The notes under the pieces were generated by a model. It worked only from the letters and a program-made list of their open reading frames with translations. It did no database searches and was not told the DNA's origin. A stretch of DNA of 64,000 bases, from the NCBI GenBank assembly GCA_964550635.1, contig CAZJZV010000007.1, positions 1 through 64,000 of the forward strand, written 5' to 3'. The DNA comes from RGIG4097 sp964550635 (GTDB lineage: Bacteria; Bacillota; Clostridia; Christensenellales; CAG-917). Both the position numbers and the translations under genes were made by a program. Shown here one piece after another: positions 62,001 through 64,000 of this stretch (its first letter is position 1; each line of letters opens with the position of its first letter).

Positions 62001-63612
62001 ACATATAAGGAGTGATTTCAAAGTCGTCGGTGGACGGACTTTCTTCGTTCACGTTGAGATCGAGAGAAAGAGTGCTGTTGTTATACCATCTGAGGTTGTC
62101 CCAACCGTTGAAAAGGGTTGCCTCTTTGGTATATCCGTCCATATCGTCAACGGTGAGAGTACCGTTAGGATTGGTGTTGTCAATGCCCTTGACGTTTATG
62201 GTTTTGGAAACACTTGCATCGCCGTAGTCCGAAACGCTAACGTTAAGACCTGCGATGTTTTCTTTGAAATAGAATGAAATCTTGATTTGCGCACGGTTGT
62301 CGGTAGCTTTATCGACTTTGAACCAACCGTAAACGGTTGCATCGTCCGCCTTTTTGATTTCTTTATAACCGCTATCCGTTGCGACCGTATAAGTAGTTGC
62401 ACCGATGGTTACCGATTTAATACCCGATGCAAAATATTGGAAACCCTTGTTGCTGTTCGTGACCGTAACAAGAACGTTTTTGTCGTTTGAATCTTTGTAG
62501 TCATACGAATATCTATCGTTAACCGTAAGTTCCGCACTCTTATAATAGGTTTTTCCGCCATCGACTGCTTTACCGTCCGTTGAGGTGTTGACGTAACTGT
62601 AAAGGTTGATCATTGCGTTATCGGCAGAAACGCTATCTTGTGCGTATTCGTATTTGCTCCAAGCATTGTTTGCAAACGGGCTAGCAGGATTTCCTTCCGC
62701 TTTGGTGACGTTGTAATTCCAGCTGTCCCCTCTCCAAGTATCGTTTTCAAAGTATCTGTTGGGAGTTGCGGTTGCATTCGTGACGATAGGTGACGCACCG
62801 TCCCAAATACTCATCGTCGATGAGTCCGTAAAGGTTGCGTTTGATGCACCGCCTGCAAGTTTAATGGTGAAATCGAAATACAAATTGGTGACGTCGAAGT
62901 CGCATTGACCCCAGTTACCCGTTTGATCCATGTAACCGAGAAGAATATTATTTTTACCCTTGGTTATCGTAGCTGACAAAGTTTTGGTGTTATCTTTCTT
63001 GAAGTTTTGGAATGTAGTAAACGATTTCCCGGTGATAGCGTTTGCTTTCGTCGCGCTATCCGTCGCTTCAACGTAGTAACCACTGTTATCATCACCAAAC
63101 GCCATGTTGTCTTCATATCTATGTATCGTTGACGTTGCGGCTACCGTAATCTCAAAATTTGAATTTCCCGAAATCTTTCTAATGAAATCAGGAACGGCAA
63201 AGTTGACTGCGACAAACAATTTAGGTGCTTTAACCGCGTGTGAGTCGCTTTCTTTGATTTTGAAACCGTTCGTTATCGTAGAAACGCTATAGGTCGTATC
63301 CGCCGAAGAATCCGTAAACACACTTGTGTTGATCGTCGAAAAAACGGTGTTTTTCGTCGTCACTCGATAAGTCCAAGTACGCTTGCTTGCGTCGGTTCCC
63401 GGGAACCCGATCGAATTTGCCGTCAGTTCGTTATCGACAACAATCGAAACTGCGTTACCGTCGGAGTCTTCTGCAAACGCGACGTCGCTCATCACACTGT
63501 TTTCAGTCGTCGTCATCGTGACCATTGCGAATGCGAACACGAACACGAAACACAGTGCAAGCACAACGAGTCTTGTGATTGAAAGCGTCTGTCTGATAGT
63601 GTTGTTTCTCAT
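53062..63612 (-). CDS. Giant surface protein with MBG/YDG-like Ig repeats, 3,516 aa
   Basis: The N-terminal signal region is long (charged start, hydrophobic LVVLALCFVFVFAFAMV, cleavage likely after DVAFA near 48). Residues ~50-1150 are beta-rich modules, including VYYFWAVDQAGNVSDLVGY. From ~1180 to ~3050 come about 16 Ig-like repeats of MBG type (KVYGDADG near 1319, KVYGDLDS near 1617, STYGKAPNF near 2599) and YDG type (KIYDGTKNA, KEYDGTTSV, TVYDGNSK). A final module precedes a transmembrane helix (PMWVWIAVGCGAAAIIALAL, ~3337-3365), KKKKK, and a ~150-residue Pro/Glu/Ala tail with PEPTPEP repeats ending PPVVGKKPPVVGKKD. No LPXTG motif is seen. Positive-inside logic puts the tail in the cytoplasm. 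Role as an adhesin or structural stalk is inference. GAGGTG lies before the ATG. Confidence 0.9.
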   Translation of the reverse strand: MRNNTIRQTLSITRLVVLALCFVFVFAFAMVTMTTTENSVMSDVAFAEDSDGNAVSIVVDNELTANSIGFPGTDASKRTWTYRVTTKNTVFSTINTSVFTDSSADTTYSVSTITNGFKIKESDSHAVKAPKLFVAVNFAVPDFIRKISGNSNFEITVAATSTIHRYEDNMAFGDDNSGYYVEATDSATKANAITGKSFTTFQNFKKDNTKTLSATITKGKNNILLGYMDQTGNWGQCDFDVTNLYFDFTIKLAGGASNATFTDSSTMSIWDGASPIVTNATATPNRYFENDTWRGDSWNYNVTKAEGNPASPFANNAWSKYEYAQDSVSADNAMINLYSYVNTSTDGKAVDGGKTYYKSAELTVNDRYSYDYKDSNDKNVLVTVTNSNKGFQYFASGIKSVTIGATTYTVATDSGYKEIKKADDATVYGWFKVDKATDNRAQIKISFYFKENIAGLNVSVSDYGDASVSKTINVKGIDNTNPNGTLTVDDMDGYTKEATLFNGWDNLRWYNNSTLSLDLNVNEESPSTDDFEITPYMWFYSVVKVNAPTGTLTSANWTREQLLTKVPFAVGATSSFRYDFKTGYAGAVYDTAGNVTTGLDGQSSTSATGVGYYLFTFYCMDMSGRYTTENQISYYVRADYETPTYTLTKSANGNNLANTDWATTELTVTLVQDKASISGNNLSFTDAEENTRYISVLNGVITNIYLDTAVDSTATIATDGKSANFGGGEPGTRIYVTYSVSSTGVATWIITFGRDHSAQDTSGFTYFDFAYYTTFEIMVGDDPENETPVKYIYTGNTMQTDGVTHRQWQVLVGKKYIDGVLILVDRNKPHAPTLDQESEEKDYSEIDQIDTPSIPDATDRKWFTSGWSLDAFYAFEDSLLAQYGDGIKVYYAMKNIQNIGDFNDAGGKLSISAFLSAFGNGSVNPADYNFDAVYETLGTKLDSINEIKLNFNSALGAGMRVYYFWAVDQAGNVSDLVGYTFFVDANDYKVVGSVDQNSIFADLGVASVLEGGKSIVYKRGDMITLNFALEDGYVAYKLDYKFGNGVEDIKNKWTTDDPLSPSQSYADPNGSISLDGLEFNLLLENTDLGNLGNIPSNNGNIELIFRYRRLVTVTVTGTNVSYAGAPTEIPMTVFPEVAKSQIVYDWKQNTGAVDEFNEPIYSDLESAPSNVGEYSVAMSIDNDNYVAQTVRIPAYNILKKDVTIKINSSVGEYGDNQNIGYVVEGLVGADLAAWDPATYTFTGSALFLPTASNWLKVDGTLVADGSGFANLNVGNYAITFSDAVSADLGDNYNVSYVTATHIVTQKAITVIVKAGQGKVYGDADGTILVGVDMTTLPTGKLIGDIFNGAQESSTVGNIVYFYVNGTQLISRELGENVGEYNYSTSTAYFDVNSNYTITVDASGVKYAITQRSVSVTPVAGQKFIKNETDSYDVAYTLAANDQRFAEYLTASWALGTAGASSPVQGYTETVYALVGSFSSSSANVKFVIATGDHTVIIREIIAGSTNIVVNVTRVTPYVLNYGDTYSSSVTITADSSDYSIALSDGSTLPEGYTLKWTANLTSLNVGLRSVIIQDGTASVLDNNGADTDYILLVDSYYITINPATITVYPSATNQSKVYGDLDSVYGIGFSVAEGQEDLASKVSGSFVRVAYHADGSFYRFGERYDNVSNADGSISYNGQEFYYGYAVSSEFVSSDSNYVVVVDETALANARLVITPATIDYSQITPAFFGVDRAMNNSTELPEFSVDQKKAMLAVYSQLKRNTDDVYINFTANYVNVDTHEPDASIGEKHVLFASFTLAGNAAVNYTLVGAPDSYVLTQICYIKDEPIELTKLNFTLTKVYDGSPEFSASNVQISVSLGDNMQLMSSIIFPSANVTSNYATDVVLLFPGLRASDINIDVKEEGIEIAFTDEGMVLTVRNLSGSITPKQISIDDVIEYSVADRRYNGTSNVDLGLVFLNSVYATGDSFANVGLELLAHACDNNIITASAGTHRVTVSSVGVKANSNYALNFTADELNNKISSLTVEISPARVQLAVDYDNNKQYEGNTDADKVLDKGTDVSNSAAESAVTLIPEDAAGFDESAWANDSTFIDYVFADVTFKYSINGVADASVAFDANGNVIKHNILISGLSFIVPAGKTSESVNAVLANYELVAFDFVDGSYVANNRALVAESTISDFENIAVATLDQKVLSVQTDGIIISDKIYDGTKNATVAIKGSYDVTGFGVAPEEKDHVTLDVSGEFGDKNSGSNKSVNVKITGVKSTSTEVDYAKNYKIQKDVSAVGRASIAQAPVVVNFTVSDKEYDGTTSVDKISYTMSGLMPTETGRYYVKSYFAEYADKNVAVDESGAVVAKNAFVYGVALSCNTENVINYYPVVTSSVEIAGKTAIASDALGSVLPGTDADGNAIYYYNLDTVNVYNITKADYDSLAVKPDVLGSYTKSYTKYYIVDASSAIAGKTTETIAYVDNAKGTINPKNIKVSVVATPGSTAFSKEYDATTKFYGTDSDYSIGNSGFMADDADYIALNVGSDDVTIAYKASSVGSTSVVFTFTGNALKAKEGVAAEYANIYKNYTTVGSTASIVAEIKPRVITAQLDSVKSTYGKAPNFDGKLGYKAGEGEVIVSSNYGYMTVADYQVAFAERYSELGEGINAYRYNLVDGAFVQANDGAYVRMDGTFVEPSVDVNGKLVASYPVGTYPATISGGSSTNYTFKFAYTKFDADGNIVADSTLTSSEILVEKAILKVHAATVEEGYSYSKLYKEGGLPEIKLSYTGLVNGDNLSTILTAPVASFKYFDGSAWSDIDENVKPVSSLTSGYYAVHIDTSSALANNYVIVWDTDKVAKLNVTIAPISGVRMSDSSTVYDGNSKSDKMSVKGSVSGLDVVYSYYKNGVVAPENLVNGADLINVGSYLVVANITKVIDDEFSSTAELRSTLTITKADISLGYTPYSLDYYDYDHFDDVKGAIQNSITGVASNDMAAVKKAVKISVDGREIINAGTYKVAVKFTSPENPTSASDIKTANYNSFEKTYTITVLPAEIVVTVLESSKQQMTTYDDEGNAINKGIVFKYEFSPKSASHGLSNSDIDETYFMIMYKSMSKEGVIQEIVDAPGRYNYTISYCTDESSVVTEESDGYISIGAIGEDKDYYYGDEDSNYKVIGFTTGDFALTTDELKYSSLATIKFNDKQITDSTIQLIVNYVDEDSIADPTNNAIYQYDVDLFNDAYETLVPYIDSYGYKSSIYQLSHIRIITGSGETLSDVNHGSNDMTITVNTYLDNLNNYKLIMVYNDGSFKEITDYTSEIVTEEIDGVEYENAFVTFNTDKLGWLVYVNAVPVKVNVTSTEIPMWVWIAVGCGAAAIIALALGLGIGLSKKKKKAAIAGTGMTMDVDTPEVAEPAPVAEPTPEPTPEPKPEPVAEPTPEPVAEPAPEPVAEPTPEPTPEPTPEPAPVKVRPAKPTHVGKKKPPVIGVKEGADVNARSISAPEIAKPEAAEPAPEVAPEAAADTGKVPPVVGKKPPVVGKKD

Positions 63613-63767
63613 AATTTCACCTCAAGTTAGCCTAAGCCGTTCTGCCGCCCGACCTCAGCCCTATAAGTTGTGTGTCTTTTTGTAGTGCCCTTTTTGTCGC
63701 CCGCGCCATGCCCATACATATATGCATACACACGCGCCCGCGTCCCGTCCGGGCATTATACAACGAT

Positions 63768-63797
63768 ATAATATATCACATTCCCCTATTTTGTCAA
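63768..63797 (-). promoter_or_regulatory. Promoter and long leader of the giant gene
   Basis: TTGACA (63792-63797) is followed by TATTAT (63768-63773, 18 bp) or TATATT (63770-63775, 16 bp) on the minus strand. The leader of ~150 nt (63613-63762) holds a 25-nt alternating tract at 63713-63737 and GC-rich stems such as GCCCG/CGGGC. I see no gene in the leader. Confidence 0.75.
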
Positions 63798-63869
63798 TAC
63801 CATTTTTTCATTTCCCCCAACCTCCCTCCCTTTCTCCCTATCCATTTCCGCACCCAAATTTCCCCTCTA

Positions 63870-63938
63870 ATTTCCTCTTGGGGACGGGGATGAAAGCGGA
63901 AATCATTTCCGCTTTCATCCCCGTCCCCAAGAGGAAAT
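63870..63938. repeat. Perfect 34-bp inverted repeat, family 3
   Basis: Arms 63870-63903 and 63905-63938 are exact complements with one base between. Each holds CTTGGGGACGGGG and GAAAGCGGAAAT. Related copies lie at 43434-43602. The element sits between the giant gene's promoter and the terminator of an off-window gene. Confidence 0.9.
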
Positions 63939-63965
63939 CACTTCCACCATTTTCCCCAAAAAACT

Positions 63966-63998
63966 CCAAAAAAAATAAGCGCTTTCGCGCCTATTTCA
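63966..63998 (-). terminator. Terminator of a minus-strand gene beyond the right edge
   Basis: On the minus strand the stem AATAGGCGC / GCGCTTATT closes a GAAA tetraloop and is followed by eight T. It implies a minus-strand gene ending just right of the window. Confidence 0.8.
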
Positions 63999-64000
63999 TA

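Noticed and set aside
1..64000. tRNA or rRNA genes
   Set aside because: I scanned the intergenic gaps for tRNA T-loops, CCA-type ends and conserved rRNA segments and saw none. A dedicated search could still find a diverged case.

Overview
The window looks like a chromosomal segment of an anaerobic Bacillota bacterium, probably an uncultivated gut Clostridia lineage (Christensenellales/Borkfalkiaceae-like; the lineage is inference from gene content). Supporting markers are WhiA, DUF1540, DUF5685, a TM1266-like hydrogenase-system regulator, a V/A-type ATPase, a Re-citrate-synthase-like enzyme and both a pyrophosphate-type and an ATP-type phosphofructokinase. Nearly all genes are on the minus strand. 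The plus strand carries a DUF1540 gene, an ArsR regulator, a YhhN-type membrane protein and queH. I found no rRNA, tRNA, CRISPR array, prophage or transposase gene.

Layout, left to right: rsmI-trmN6-rplI operon (93-2051); DUF1540 (2163-2480); a membrane-anchored RCK/RyR protein and an ABC-F ATPase (2665-6877); an unrecognised 523-aa protein (7021-8592); RlmD-type methyltransferase and esterase (8835-11332); pfp and pfkA (11377-13629); dnaE-whiA-PHP-murB and uvrC (13975-22007), a locus that lacks the usual rapZ and yvcK; a small membrane protein divergent from an ArsR regulator (22255-22855); an ECF-S-like membrane protein, degenerate J-domain protein, DUF5685, trpS, thrC and a P-loop protein (22967-28260); Re-citrate-synthase-like gene, prfA, a DUF1385-PrmC fusion and rpmE (28321-33039); an ABC importer led by a TM1266-like regulator (33229-35974), whose binding protein appears circularly permuted; a LolD/FtsX exporter-lipoprotein-PIG-L deacetylase operon (36134-41857); yhhN and queH (42047-43299); a repeat-rich gap (43300-43848); a nine-subunit V-type ATPase operon behind rpiB (43849-52857), with Na+-type ligands in the c ring; and a 3,516-aa surface protein (53062-63612) with many MBG/YDG-like Ig repeats, a C-terminal transmembrane helix and a cytoplasmic Pro/Glu-rich tail.

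Non-coding DNA is unusually structured. Two paralogous arrays of short hairpins, each joined by the same ATATCAT heptamer, sit beside the dnaE and ntpD terminators. Three REP-like palindrome families are scattered through the gaps. Perfectly alternating purine-pyrimidine tracts of 11-25 nt lie at many promoters and leaders, in some cases exactly between the -35 and -10 boxes.

Most functional logic is housekeeping: translation and ribosome maturation, DNA replication and repair, glycolysis, and ion-motive energy. The observations most worth following are the permuted binding protein, the hairpin arrays, the alternating tracts, the giant surface protein's cytoplasmic tail, the exporter-lipoprotein-deacetylase operon and the ArsR/small-protein pair.
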